From positions 1-63,167 of the forward strand of contig PYST01000228.1 in the NCBI GenBank assembly GCA_003049485.1: a stretch of 63,167 nucleotides of DNA, in the 5' to 3' direction. Positions 39,621-53,358 of the stretch are shown piece after piece. Origin of the DNA: Ophioceras dolichostomum. Taxonomy: Eukaryota > Ascomycota > Sordariomycetes > Magnaporthales > Ophioceraceae. The translations under genes were made by a program, and so were the position numbers. Below the pieces are notes generated by a model. That model saw only the letters and a list, made by a program, of their open reading frames with translations. It was not told where the DNA came from and did not search any database. Positions within the stretch are counted from its first letter, which is position 1; every line of letters starts with the position of its first letter.

Positions 39621-40817
39621 ATGAGCTTTCCGGGGCTTGGCGCTGGCGCGAGCCGGCCGGGCCTCGACCCTAACGATCCTAACGTAAAGAAGGTTCGTAT
39701 TATTGTCGTGCCTCGCGAAGAGCCATGGGCAGGAGGGACCGAGGGAGGAAGAGGAAAAGAGGAATCCAAGCACAGCATTATGCTTGGCGCTCTCCCCTCC
39801 GAGAACACTTCCCTTGTCGCCGTCGCTCCCAGTTGCCTCGCTTCCCGCACCAGCCATGGCTTGTACGAAGCTGCCACTGCTCGGTACAGAATATATTGCT
39901 GACGGCGTTGCTGTAGTTGAACGCGATGATGGAATCATGCTTTGCGAAAACCGCCATGTCAGGCGTCGCCGGCTTTGGTCTCGGTGGAATATTCGGCCTA
40001 TTCATGGCGTCGGTACGTTGCCTTAGGAGATACGGCCCTCCCTTTACCCTTCCCTCGACGCGCGCCGGGCCTGTCCCTCGTGCGACTGGCAAAGAACAAG
40101 CTGGACATGTTTCTCACTCTGTGCGACTACCTGTAGATGGCCTACGACACCCCTTACCACACAGCTGTCCCATCAACCGCGACACCGACTACGGTGAAGC
40201 CAGCCGTTCCTGCGACAACAACGACGATCACGACCACAACCACGACGGCGACTACTGCTACGAGCCCAGGGACAATAGCATCAAAGCTGCCACCTACAAC
40301 AATGTTGAAAACCCCACTTCCCACAGGCACCGCGGCGGCAGCTGCGGCATCAATAACTGGCAAAACAACCGCCGCCGCCGCCGCCGCCGCCGCGACATCA
40401 TCATCAGCAGCAGGAGGAGCAGCAGCAGGATCAGCAGCAGCGCCCGTCCTAAAACCCCCAAACGGCCCCATAACAGCCGTGGGCGCGGCCGCCTCCCAAG
40501 CAGCCGAGTCCATGGTCCCCATCTCCGAGCTCCCCTGGAGGCGGCAGGTTGCCATCGGCTTCAAGGACATGGGCACGCGCTCGTGGAGCACGGCCAAGAA
40601 CTTCGCGATGGTGGGGGCCCTGTTCTCGGGGATAGAGTGCGGGATCGAGGGGCTGAGGGCCAAGAACGACGCCGCGAACGGTGTGGGCGCCGGATGCATC
40701 ACGGGCGCGATCCTGGCGAGGAACGGGGGGCCCCAGGCCGCTGCCGTTGGGTGCGTGGGGTTCGCTGCTTTTAGCGCGGCGATTGAGGCGTATTTGAGGC
40801 AGCCTAAGGATGAGTGA
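39621..40817 (+). CDS. tim22: TIM22, mitochondrial carrier translocase channel, with a large loop insertion
   Basis: Core of the TIM22 complex, which inserts multi-spanning carrier proteins into the inner mitochondrial membrane. Exons 39621-39692, 39917-40012 and 40137-40817 give 282 aa. The N-terminus MSFPGLGAGASRPGLDP and NDPNVKK|LNAMMESCFAKT, the first helix GVAGFGLGGIFGLFMAS, and the second half FKDMGTRSWSTAKNF, GALFSGIECGIEGLRAKND and GCITGAILARNGGPQAAAVG are all classic TIM22. Fungal TIM22 is normally about 180-200 aa. Here, between residues ~63 and ~183, an extra ~110 residues of Thr-, Ala- and Pro-rich low complexity separate TM1 (AYDTP...) from ISELPWRRQ. The insertion is open in frame throughout and lies in the loop facing the intermembrane space. 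Confidence 0.93.
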
Positions 40818-41595
40818 TGTAAATGAATGAGTAGGTGATGTGATGTGATGGCGGTGGTGGAGGTGGGCGGAGTGGGAGTACGAGGGCAGAAGGCTGGCTT
40901 GTAAGAGGGGAAGAGAGAGAAGAAAGATAGAGAAGGAAGAGCTGTAATGTATCTATGTACTTACTTCCGGTTTTGCATCGCGAGGCGTTCATATCGGGTC
41001 TGATATCTTCCCATGGCTGGGCTGGGCTGTACACACAAACACTGTATATAGACAGACGGTCTAGGTACCATCTACCAGGTCGCGGCAGGTTGGGTTAGAG
41101 GACATATCACCACTTTCTTGTTCGTATTGGGCTATCTGAGGCTCTCGCCGTTCTCCACATATGCAGCCTTACACCCGTCTGTTTTGCCTACCTACCTATG
41201 TTATCAAACAAGACAGTACTTATTGCTGTGTGCGTCATGACGCAGTGAGCCACAACGGCACTCGTCATCGCCTCAAAATTACCAAAATTACCCCTATCTA
41301 TGGCTCCGGCGCCAACCTACCTACCGTCTACGGAAAAATTATGCATGTTTCCCTGCGTACGGTAGGCGTACGGTAGCTAGCCACGCCACTCATGTAGGTG
41401 GTAAAATTGTGACATTAACAAAGTGATCATATTGACATCTCCCCGTAGCGATTTTACGTGGCGATTTTGCGCTTCTGTAAGCAAAGAGTCTACAAAGAAT
41501 TGCCCCTCAAGAAATCCATCCCGATGGTCCAGGAGAAAAGGAGAAAAGGAGAAAAGGAGGACGACAACAAACACCGCAATGTTACTCAGGATGAC
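40818..41595. other. Convergent intergenic region between TIM22 and GH16
   Basis: Non-coding. It includes purine-rich sequence just after TIM22 (GGTGGTGGAGG, GAAGAGAGAGA) and several TACCTA/TAGGTA units (41061-41070, 41190-41200, 41315-41320). No gene. Confidence 0.45.
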
Positions 41596-43744
41596 TCAGG
41601 ATGCCTGGTAGACCCTGAATGAGCCGAACTCCCAGAAGGCGTTGGTGAAAGCGGTCGGGTTGTTGGACACGTAATCGGTGCAGTTGGATGGACCTGTTTT
41701 TTTTTTTTTTTTTTTGTTTTTTTGAGGGTCATGGAATTAGCAAAGCTTCTTTTTCGGGATGTGGGAGGCTTGGGGAGGGCTCAGGGGGAGAGCGGGCAGC
41801 CAGCCACGCAAGTCAAGACCAGGTTCAGTCGAAGTAGTCGGCAGGGAAAGAAAAGGCAAAAAACATACATCCAGAATCCGCCCAGACGGCCTCGGTCAGG
41901 GTGCCGCACAGGTCGATGTTTACGATGATGCTCTGGTTGGAGAAGTGGTTCATGTTGCAGTCCGTGTTGGGGAAGTCGGCGAGGGCGGTGCCCCACGAGC
42001 TCGGGTCCGGCTTGACGGAGTTGTCAGCGTCGGCGGCGATGTCGGCCGGGATCGAACCGCGTGCGAACTGCCACATGCGGATCCCCTCGTCGCGCAGCTC
42101 GACGGCCATGACGCCGCCCCCCTGCGCGTTGAAGGCGCTGCCGTACGACGCCGCGGCGGCGAGGCTGGATGGAGCGACGACGTTGCAGCCCGAGTTGTGG
42201 TTGGCCGCCGAGCTGCAGTCGGTATTGGTCGCCGTGCCCGTCATCTCGCGGCGGATCCCGCCGCCCATGCTGCAGGAGGGCGTGGTATGCAGCGACATGG
42301 TGTTGCCGCCGGTCGCGTTGTTGGTCGCCTCCATGACGTCGACCTCGCCGTGGTCCGGCCAGTGCCACCGGTCGGTCAGCCAGAGCGCCGGCCACGTGCC
42401 GCAACCCCAGGGCGTGTGCTTCACGTCGAAGACGAAGAGGCCGCGGTCGTACTGCGTCTTGGACTCGACGCGCACCGAGAACCGCCCCGTCGAGGCGTCT
42501 GGCTGGTCGCCGGGTCCGACGGATGTGTCGACTTTGAGCACTGCGCTGGTGGAGCTCGCGGAGGTGAGGTTCTGAGCGTTTTTGGATGTTAGGCTCGGTT
42601 CCAACCAGGGAGAAAGGAGAGAAATAGAACGAAAGAGGGAGGGGATCTGTGATGGGCGATGATGGTAGGTTATGGGTGATGGGCCTTACAAGTGAGACGG
42701 CCCGTTCACGAGGGACATAATGGACATGTCCGTTCGCTGAAGAACAAGGAAAAGGAGAGGCATGTCAGTGGCACGCTCGCAAGGAGGAACTGGTGATAAG
42801 GGGCGAACACAAGCCGCAGGTTGCACCCTTACTTGGATCATAGCCTTCAAAATAATCGAATTTGTCGAAGAACTGTGCTCCAGAATCTAGGGTTGGGTGC
42901 AGGGTGAGTGTGTTAGTGACGGCGACCGATCAACCAACCGTAATACCAAAAACAGAAAGTAACACGAAGGTCGAGTACCTTGTAGTGGTGTATCACAAGC
43001 GACAACAAAGGTGTACTACTTACATGTATCTCTCAGGGTATAATTAAGTTTGGAATAGTTCGGATACCGATTCCACCAATCCTGCCTGTTCTTGGTCACG
43101 GCCACGGGCACGGCGACGGCGATGACGATCGCGACCACCACCGAGACTATCAAGACCCACGTCCGCTTCTTCCACGACCCCGGGCTGGCCCATGCCGAGG
43201 CGTGCTCCTCCTTGTCCATGTTGTCGTAGAACCACGCCATGTGTGCGGTGGCGGCGCGATTTCTGCTGCTGGTACCGCTACTACCACTACTACCACCTCG
43301 CTGCTTTCTGAGTCTGTTTCTCTGCGGCGGAGGCCGGGGCGGCAGTTGATTCTTCTGATGGTGGCGTCTCTGGCTCAGTTGCCGCCACCAGTGTGCTTCG
43401 GCACCACCACCGGCTTCGTCGTCGTCGTCGACCTGGTCGTTGCTGGCCTTGTCGTCGCCAACGTTATCGTCTTCTTTGGCGTCAGGGATTCGCGGAAGGG
43501 GAAACAGTGGCGTCCGCCCACTGATGGATGAGGAGGCGACGTGATGATAGGGCGGCGGAGGGGCTGGCCAGCGGTCCCTGTCCCTAATAGCCGGGTGGTC
43601 CTCTATATGTACGTCCGGCCCGGCCAGCGTCTTCTCGCGTATGAAGACTGACAGGTGTGGGCTCCTCAGACCATCGTGGCCCACCCCCGCAACCGAACGC
43701 GTGAGCCCCTGTAGTGGCAGCTCCCGGTTGCTCCGGCGTGGTTG

Positions 43745-43784
<40 letters not shown>

Positions 43785-44176
43785 GGCTGGCCTTGTTGCG
43801 AATAAGCCGATGACACCGTAGTGCGGCTCAATCTCCATCGCGACGAGAAGCCTGGGCGGCTCGAGTAATATGACGAGGAGTCATCGTCCACCCGTCGATA
43901 CTGCCGTTCCAGTTGCGCCCGCTTACGTGCAGCGGCTGCTTCTGCGGCTGCTTTCCTCTCCCTTCTCCGTCGGGCCTCTTCGAAACCCCTGAGCAGCTCC
44001 CTGCTGCCCGCATTTCGGAGCTGGTGGAAGACGGGTTTCGGGCCTTTCCAGTACTCGAAGGGCTCGTAGCCAAGCACTTGGCGCATCTGTTGCCTGTCTT
44101 GGGGGGTCCTGCCGTGGTTGGGCATACCACTACCACCACCACTCATACCCACGCCCACCACCACCCCCACTGACAT
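41596..44176 (-). CDS. Membrane-anchored glycoside hydrolase family 16 (beta-glucanase-like)
   Basis: Exons 44176-43024, 42886-42833, 42736-42690, 42571-41869 and 41693-41596 give 684 aa. The first ~335 residues are a predicted cytosolic low-complexity region with a poly-Gln run near 130-145 and many Arg/Ser residues. A single membrane helix follows (about 339-362, TWVLIVSVVVAIVIAVAVPVAV), then a luminal GH16 domain: AQFFDKFDYFEGYDP|TNGHVHYV, CGTWPALWLTDRWHWPDHGEVDVMEATNN. The catalytic ExDxxE motif (GEVDVME, about 492-498) is intact, so hydrolysis or transfer of beta-1,3(1,4)-glucan in the cell wall or secretory pathway is expected. Final exon PSNCTDYVSNNPTAFTNAFWEF follows a 175-nt intron whose acceptor is preceded by an A-rich tract. 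The N-terminal Met could also be the one at 44146. Confidence 0.9.
43742..43785. repeat. CTG/CAG trinucleotide run encoding poly-Gln in GH16
   Basis: About 14 nearly perfect CTG units on +, read as CAG (Gln) on the coding minus strand in the cytosolic part of the GH16 protein. Confidence 0.9.
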
Positions 44177-45979
44177 GACCTGTCACCGTCCCCCGAGTGC
44201 TCGCTGGCACTGCTTGGCAGTTGTGGAATCACCAGAAGCGGCTATAAGGCTGTCGGTAGCTGCCCGTCTTAGAAAGTGTACAACCGGCACCGGGACTATT
44301 GGGGATTAGGTGCCTATGCAGTATGCATCGGATTTGTGAGCATGCTGCGCCTCACATCTATATCACCCAATATCCGTTCCTCGAGCAATACGAGAATTTT
44401 TTTTTCTTGTCCTCTCCTTTGGGCAATTCTCCTTCCTTTTCTTTTGTGGTTCTTATTTCCGCATTCCCCCCTTTTTTCGGTTCCGTAGGCCCAAGTGGTT
44501 GGTTGTTGATTGTTCGTAGGTCGTGAGGATGTGTCGGTCTGTCTGCAGTGGTGGCCAGCCTTCTGCTTCTTGCGCCGCCTAGGATTTTTTATTGGGGTCG
44601 GTACGCGTCACGTCCAGACGTCTGCAAGATATACATTAAATAAGTTTATCGGAGTAAAAAAGTCGTTCGATGTGAAGGTAAAATAAAATGAGAGAAGGAT
44701 TTCAAGCTGGGGCCCAGGCCAGCTGGGCAGCAAGCTCTTAGGTCGGTATGGAGGATGGTGGAAAGCGTGCGAACGAGAACGACGGCGGCCTCTCTTCCTA
44801 TAGATATTTGATCATCACGGACTTGATTTTTTTCTGAGTGGAAGCTTCAAGCGACTCCGTGGGGCCATCACAAACTGCTGGGGTTCTCCGGAGTCGTCAT
44901 CTAGGTCCCCTCGAAACATTAAAAAGCAAACAATATCGAACCCCTGGTTCATGGTCGACTCAACCATGACCCATCCCGCCCACTTCATAGGCTGCCTGGC
45001 TATCTGCCACCTCTCTCCGGCTCGACGAGGCAGAGCTGCGGCAGGAGTCAGAGTGACGAAAGAAAAATAAAGGACGAGTTGATGACTTGAGTACCTACCA
45101 GGTAGTAGCTGTGGATAGGCAGCACCGATATCTTCAGGTGCAGAGTGTGTCTCAGATGGGATATCAAGTACGCAGTAGTGGGGCTCTGATTGGTTTTGAG
45201 GCATGGGAATGTCGTTTCCCCCATGACAATGCATTAAAGGTTCGAAATTCAACGCATGTCGAGCAATAATAGCCTATGCTTAAGCTTAAGCTCATCTCAA
45301 CAGCTGGGATAAACGATCCTGAAAATGTTTCTTTTCGGGGGATGGCATTAGGTCTCATCTTATATGACGAGTAACGTATTGGGTGGAAGTCGCTCAAAGG
45401 TGGGAGTGTGTTGTGCCGGCGAGAGCTCTGCCTGACAGGATCGGGAAATGTGCAGTTGGGGCGACCCAGATCGACGATGCCCAGATTCGAGAAGCACCGA
45501 ACACCGGGGTCCCTTGGCACCAGCCGAGACGATCACAGTGCCGTCCGGATTATGCAAGCACCCGGGGAAGCATAGAAGGCATGAAAGAAGGCATGAATTA
45601 TCGCGGTCGAACATGGTCGAGAAACATGTTCTTTAGGCAAAGACAAGCAAAAATTCCTTCCATTTAGACTCTCCCACGGACGGACGAGATCGAGGAGAAT
45701 GAGTCGAAGCCAAACGCAGCGACGCTCAAGTGGGTTTGCTAAGCCTCCGTGATCGCGACGGCGGCGATTTGTTCGGTCGTGTGCAAACTCTTCGAGGACC
45801 CCGAGAATCATGCATGCATGCACGCTGTGAACTCTAACGAGTCAATCTTTTGCGTCCCGACCTCCAGAAACATCAGATAGCTTAGTGCACTGTGAATACT
45901 CTGGACGAGTGTGGAATAGGGCTAATGTAATTTTGTCTTCAGGGCAATAACCGTGAGCGGACAGCCTCGGAATTTCGAA
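44177..45979. other. Intergenic region upstream of GH16
   Basis: About 1.8 kb of mostly non-coding DNA between two minus-strand genes; the GH16 promoter should lie in its left part. The only candidate gene inside it is the weak minus-strand model at 44815-45234. Confidence 0.4.
44815..45234 (-). CDS. Doubtful small hypothetical protein with a clean intron
   Basis: An open frame from an ATG at 45234 to a stop at 44815 contains a textbook 63-nt intron (45098-45036: donor GTAGGT, acceptor GCCGCAG). Splicing it keeps the frame and gives about 118 aa. The second exon has an ordinary, non-repetitive composition (GERWQIARQPMKWAGWVMVE, then FDIVCFLMFRG). I recognise no family, and the N-terminus has no signal peptide or membrane helix. 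It may be a real orphan gene, part of a larger gene whose other exons I cannot see, or chance. Confidence 0.3.
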   Translation of the reverse strand: MHCHGGNDIPMPQNQSEPHYCVLDIPSETHSAPEDIGAAYPQLLPGRYSSHQLVLYFSFVTLTPAAALPRRAGERWQIARQPMKWAGWVMVESTMNQGFDIVCFLMFRGDLDDDSGEPQQFVMAPRSRLKLPLRKKSSP

Positions 45980-47767
45980 TCAGTCGCTATCATCGTCCAC
46001 CCTTGCTCGTTTCGATCTGCCGCTGTCTGCCTCCTGCTGCTGCAGGCCGTATCCCCTCTTGGTCGACGAGCTTTGTTCGACTTCGGACAGGAACTTGTCG
46101 ACGTTAAAGGGGTCGCCGCCACCACCACCCGCATTCTCCCTCTCAAACTGCACAGGGCCCTCGCGGGCCTCCATGTCTTTCGCGCCCTGGAAAGTCCCGC
46201 GGCCCAGCACCTCGCCGTACCGACTCGTCTTTTGTATCTTAGACATCTCCGCGTCTCCCGCGGCGTCATCGTACTCATCGGCGTCAGCCCCAGCGCCGCG
46301 AGGGCGGTAGATGCTGCTGATGGCGTCTTGTGCTGCGAAGAGCGGCTTGTCGTAGGGGTTGTCCTCGTTGATACCGGTGTCGAAGCCGCTGGTCTGGTTG
46401 AAGAGGCGAGAGTCGTACATGCCCTCGGCCGACTGCGTGGGCCTCGCGAGTCCCAGCGCGATCCTCTCCGAGATGTCGCGGTTCTGTTCCCGCGCCATGA
46501 CTTGTACGCGCCGCTCGGCGCCCATGCGCGACTGCCGTAGCTTGCGCTCCTCTTCGCGCCGCCGCTCCCTGCGTGCCTCCTCACGTTCTCGTATGTCTGA
46601 GGCCTCGCTGTCCGACCTGGATCGGGAGCTTGAACGCGACCGTGACCTGCTGTCGCGGCTGCTGTAGCTCCCCGACCTTGATCGTCGCCTTCCACCGCCA
46701 CGGCCGCCTGCCCCTGCCCGCTCCTCCCGCGCCTTCTGGGCCAGCTGCCGCAGGTTTTCCTCCTTCTGGGCCTTCTCCTTCTCCGCCAGCCTCTGCTGCA
46801 TGAGCGCCCGTTGCTTGACCTCCTCTCGGGCGTGCCGGTCGGCCATGAACAGAGCCTCTGAGAGCTGCGCGAACCCGTCGTTAATCGTAACATCCTGCAT
46901 GCCACGCCCGTCGGCAGCGAGTCGCTTGTCCAGCGGTACTGTAAAGCCCTTCGGGTTCTTCCAGTTGGATATAGGTGGCGGTATCCTCCAGTCCTCCTGG
47001 TCCTGCGCCGTCAGCTTCCTGGGCGGCGAATGCATCACCGGCGGCGGGGGGCTCGGTGGCCCGCGCGGGATCTTCTTGTGCTTAAATTTTGGCGGCTCCA
47101 TCGGGTCCCTCTGCCTCTCGACGATCTTCATGATGCGGTCCTGCTTTTTTGCGTTGTCGCCCATCTGGTTCGCCGGCGTGTAGCGCACAAAAGTCGGGTC
47201 CGCGCGCTTGCCGACGTTGACATTCTTGGGCTTCTGCGACGCCACAGCGCCGCTGGTCAGCGTCGATAGCGCTTTCCACGTCCGCTCAGCTGTCGCCTTG
47301 GCATCCTCGCTCGACGGTCGCTGAAGGTCGATCTCGCCCGCCTCCGCGCGCTGCCGCAGAGGGATCAGGTCCTTGAATGATGTGTGCACGATACGGCTGT
47401 CGGTGTGGCCCTGTCGCGCGATTACGTCGTACTTGACTTTGCCTTCCGAGTCGAGTTGGATCGCTAACGCGTTGCTTTTCTCTCCGGCGCGCGACTTGCG
47501 ACCCATGCCGCGCGGGTACTGCGCTATGGGGATCTCGGGGAACGCGCCACCATCGCCGAAGTCCTCCTGGGTTCGTGGACGCCATCCAGACCGTTTGCCG
47601 TAAGGAGGTGGCCCTGCCCTCTTCAGCACGAGCTGTGACTCGTCCAGCTCGCCGGGTCCGACGATGCGCGGTCCCTTTTGAACCGCGTGTGAGGGTAGTT
47701 CTTCATCCTCGCCGGTGTATTTCGGTGTCGGCAGCGCCCGCGCGAGCCCTGCGGCGAGTGAGGTCAT
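45980..47767 (-). CDS. prp45: PRP45 / SNW1 (SKIP) splicing factor
   Basis: Spliceosome component of the NineTeen-related complex that supports second-step splicing and Prp22 action. It is an intronless frame of 595 aa. The N-terminus contains GWRPRTQEDFGDGGAFPEIPIAQYP, the signature start of SNW proteins. The SNW/SKIP core (about 180-340) includes TFVRYTPANQ, DPMEPPKFKHKKIPRGPPSPPPPVMHSPPRKLT, DWRIPPPISNWKNPKGFTVPLDKRLAADGRG and NDGFAQLSEALFMADR. A Lys/Glu/Arg helical tail, an RS segment (SRSGSYSSRDSRSRSRSSSR-like) and the conserved RDISERIALGLARPT block follow; it ends SKRARVDDDSD. All expected blocks are intact. Confidence 0.95.
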   Translation of the reverse strand: MTSLAAGLARALPTPKYTGEDEELPSHAVQKGPRIVGPGELDESQLVLKRAGPPPYGKRSGWRPRTQEDFGDGGAFPEIPIAQYPRGMGRKSRAGEKSNALAIQLDSEGKVKYDVIARQGHTDSRIVHTSFKDLIPLRQRAEAGEIDLQRPSSEDAKATAERTWKALSTLTSGAVASQKPKNVNVGKRADPTFVRYTPANQMGDNAKKQDRIMKIVERQRDPMEPPKFKHKKIPRGPPSPPPPVMHSPPRKLTAQDQEDWRIPPPISNWKNPKGFTVPLDKRLAADGRGMQDVTINDGFAQLSEALFMADRHAREEVKQRALMQQRLAEKEKAQKEENLRQLAQKAREERAGAGGRGGGRRRSRSGSYSSRDSRSRSRSSSRSRSDSEASDIREREEARRERRREEERKLRQSRMGAERRVQVMAREQNRDISERIALGLARPTQSAEGMYDSRLFNQTSGFDTGINEDNPYDKPLFAAQDAISSIYRPRGAGADADEYDDAAGDAEMSKIQKTSRYGEVLGRGTFQGAKDMEAREGPVQFERENAGGGGGDPFNVDKFLSEVEQSSSTKRGYGLQQQEADSGRSKRARVDDDSD

Positions 47768-48307
47768 GATGGGCGGGTGTTATTTGGGGCTGGATAGTCT
47801 CTGCAAGGTAGGCCGTCAGTATTTTGGGTCCATCGCCTGCCTGAAGTTTGGAGTAGGGTCGATTTCAGGTCAAATCTCCTAGTGGAGCCTAATTTGCATT
47901 TATCGGGGGGTTCGATAAGCATCAAGCCACATAAGCTTCGCTATCGCATCACAGTGGATGTCGCTTGGCAAGTTGAGTATGTTACAGCACGAAGTAGCTC
48001 GATCAGGGATTTGAAGAATCCTTCTTTCTAGAGAGCTTATTCATTCATATTGCTTGGAGACGGAAATCGCTGGTTGAGAGTTCTATAGTTCTGCGCTTGT
48101 TCCGACACCAGGACAGACAAACACGCCACCACCGTCAGTGTCCCACTCCATCCGTCAGAGGAAAACAGAACGTTTTATATGATTACATCGAATAGGTGCC
48201 AGCCATGCATGCCCACTTCCTTCGGTTCGCCTTCCAGACCGAACGGGAGAAGAACGCCTCATGATATCAAATAGTAGACAGAAACATGGAAAGCACTGCA
48301 CGCCCGT
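47768..48307. other. PRP45 promoter and 3' region of the p24 gene
   Basis: 540 bp of non-coding DNA between two minus-strand genes. No conserved element recognised. Confidence 0.45.
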
Positions 48308-49154
48308 TCATACGTAGCCCTTCCTTGCTCCCTGGAAGAAGAACCTGACGACAAAGACCTGCAGCGCACCCATGCATGCAATGAGGGCGCACTGGACGAG
48401 GGAGAAGTTGATGATGCGCCTCTCCGTGCTGCGCACGGTAGCGAAGTTTCTGTTTTCGCGCGTTCGGAAGTACTTCTGGTGCCTGGTGATGGTGGACAGC
48501 TGGCCCGAGATCTTGAACGCCGACTCCTCCAGACTGGTCGTCTGCTCCGGCGAGGAGCCTTTCTTCGATGGGAGAGTAGCCCGGGCTTCGTTCTCAACCT
48601 AGGTGTTGACGACGACGATCGTGCGTTAGCTCTGAGGGAGAGATCTGCGACTCCGGACACACGACGCAGTGAGGCCTGTTTGTAGTGGGAAGAAAGCGTC
48701 GAAACTCACAGCAATCTCGAAGTCCACTATCTTCTCGCCGTATGAGGCCATTGTGTTGCTGAAGCAGAACTTGTATTCGCCCAGGTGATTAACGGTGTAG
48801 ACGAAATCGCCCTGGCGCTCGGCTTCGCCGTCTAACACTACTCTCCCAGTCGGCGCAATTACTTCGTAGTCGATATCGAAGTTGCCGCCAGATTGCACCT
48901 AGATATTATAGGTTAGTTTAGCAATTAAGCGATGGGTTCTCCGTGGATCCTAATCGAAGGGGGCGGCAGGGGTTTGTTCGTGTTAGATGGAGCGCTCGTA
49001 CTGCAAAGTAGAAGGCGATCTTCTCGCCTTTCAGCTTTCCCTCAGTGTAGAAGCAGGCCTTCTCGCTGGGAGCTATCTTGTACGTGAGAGCTGTGGCGGC
49101 AGCCTGGGAAGCGAACCAGACCACGAGGCCATATGTAAAGAGTAATAGTTGCAT
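48308..49154 (-). CDS. p24 / emp24 family cargo receptor
   Basis: Type I membrane protein of COPII/COPI vesicles that selects cargo between ER and Golgi. Exons 49154-49002, 48898-48710 and 48598-48308 give 210 aa. A signal peptide (1-21, LLLFTYGLVVWFASQAAA) is followed by the GOLD domain with TYKIAPSEKACFY, GGNFDIDYEVIAP, GEYKFCFSNTMASYGEKIVDFEI, including the conserved Cys pair. A short coiled coil (about 130-175) leads to one membrane helix (about 178-200). The tail is FFFQGARKGYV, with the Phe-Phe type COP-binding residues and a C-terminal Val expected of p24 proteins. Which p24 subfamily it belongs to is not certain; the RKGYV tail suggests an Erp-type (gamma) member. Confidence 0.9.
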
Positions 49155-49668
49155 CTTTGGCGTTGTGTGTTCGGCGTGGGTTGCGACTTGCTGCACCACT
49201 TCCGGCTCCGATCTCGTACTGGTCGTCCAAAGGAAATCCTGGTGGTTCTTCTGGACAGCTGTCGGGCTCTGGCAATTAGAGCATCACGTGCTAAGCTTGG
49301 CAGGCAGTTGTGCCCGACAAGGGGTAAATGTGGCGTTGGACACAGTCAAGCCGCAATTAACAACGATGATGAGGTCATTGGCCCATCGCATTGAAGCTCA
49401 CGCCACACTTGTTCCTCGTCATCAACAGCATCCGGTACACGGGCTGCTTCAGAGCATGCATAGTGTCGGCACTAGGGCCTTCAGCTAGCGATGCCCCTAA
49501 TGCTCGGTCTGGGATACCGCCAGCCTCTCTGAGGCTGCTCTCACGTTGCTATTTCACAAGTCTCACTGCCATTTGTAGCTTTGCCCTCTCCATTAACGGC
49601 CATCCAGCTTGGGGAGGGATCACCATCTCACTCTTATCAGCCCCTGTTCCAGGCCAAACACGCTCAAG
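49155..49668. other. Divergent promoter between p24 and PhoD-like genes
   Basis: 514 bp between start codons on opposite strands; no coding region supported. Confidence 0.5.
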
Positions 49669-52511
<2,843 letters not shown>

Positions 52512-53358
52512 AACCACAGATCTACACACATGGGCTATTGTTCGTGGGAAGCCGGTAGGCTCTCCAATTTCAGGGGATTTTCTATACTAGATCAGGTGAC
52601 CGTTCGCTCCACCGAGACTGGGAGATTCTCAGCGCGCCTGTCACATAGATTCACTCTTCATTACTGTGTATTTCGAATAGACTTCTCTGGCCAAAATCTG
52701 CTTTCGATCACCCCGATAGCCAAACTGCCACTCTTCGGCGAGTGGGCCACGAGGCGGCCTTACTGACAACGATTTCGTGGAAACGGAGGCATTCTCCCGA
52801 TAAGTCAGCCACCAAACCGACCCGAGGGATAACCCGAGAGCCCAAACGGGCGGTGATATGCCCGCCCACTTCTAGTCGGCGACGCCTCGGATGCTGTAGC
52901 TTTCGTCAACGATTTATCAGGCGAAGGTCCGTGTGCCAAAGCATGAACGAGTCCTGCTCCGATATATCGCCGTCAACCATTCTACATGTCTACTTGCTTT
53001 CGACACTTAACTTTATATCGCGAAAAGCCGCTCCTGGCGTGGTCGGCTGACGGGTATTTGGATGGGACCATCGCCCGATAGGGCTAACTCAAGAAAATGG
53101 GGTCTCGAATTCGTTTTTGACAGAACCAATATGCTAGATCTTTGCACCATACAAAGCAGAAATATGCGTCCATAATTCGTCCATAACTCTGACGCCCGGC
53201 ACATCACACACAACACACAATCTTCAACTCCCGCCCTATTTACGTCCTGGGTATGTAGGTAGGTAGGTAGTATGATACAAGATAGAAATGACCGCCAGTA
53301 CGGCTCGAAAGAAGAGATGGTAGTATATCTAAAATCAGCCTCAAACACGCGGTTGCTA
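52512..53358. other. Convergent intergenic region
   Basis: Non-coding DNA between the PhoD-like gene (+) and the Cys-rich membrane protein gene (-). It contains a GTAGGTAGGTAGGTAG microsatellite near 53255-53270. No gene seen. Confidence 0.45.
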
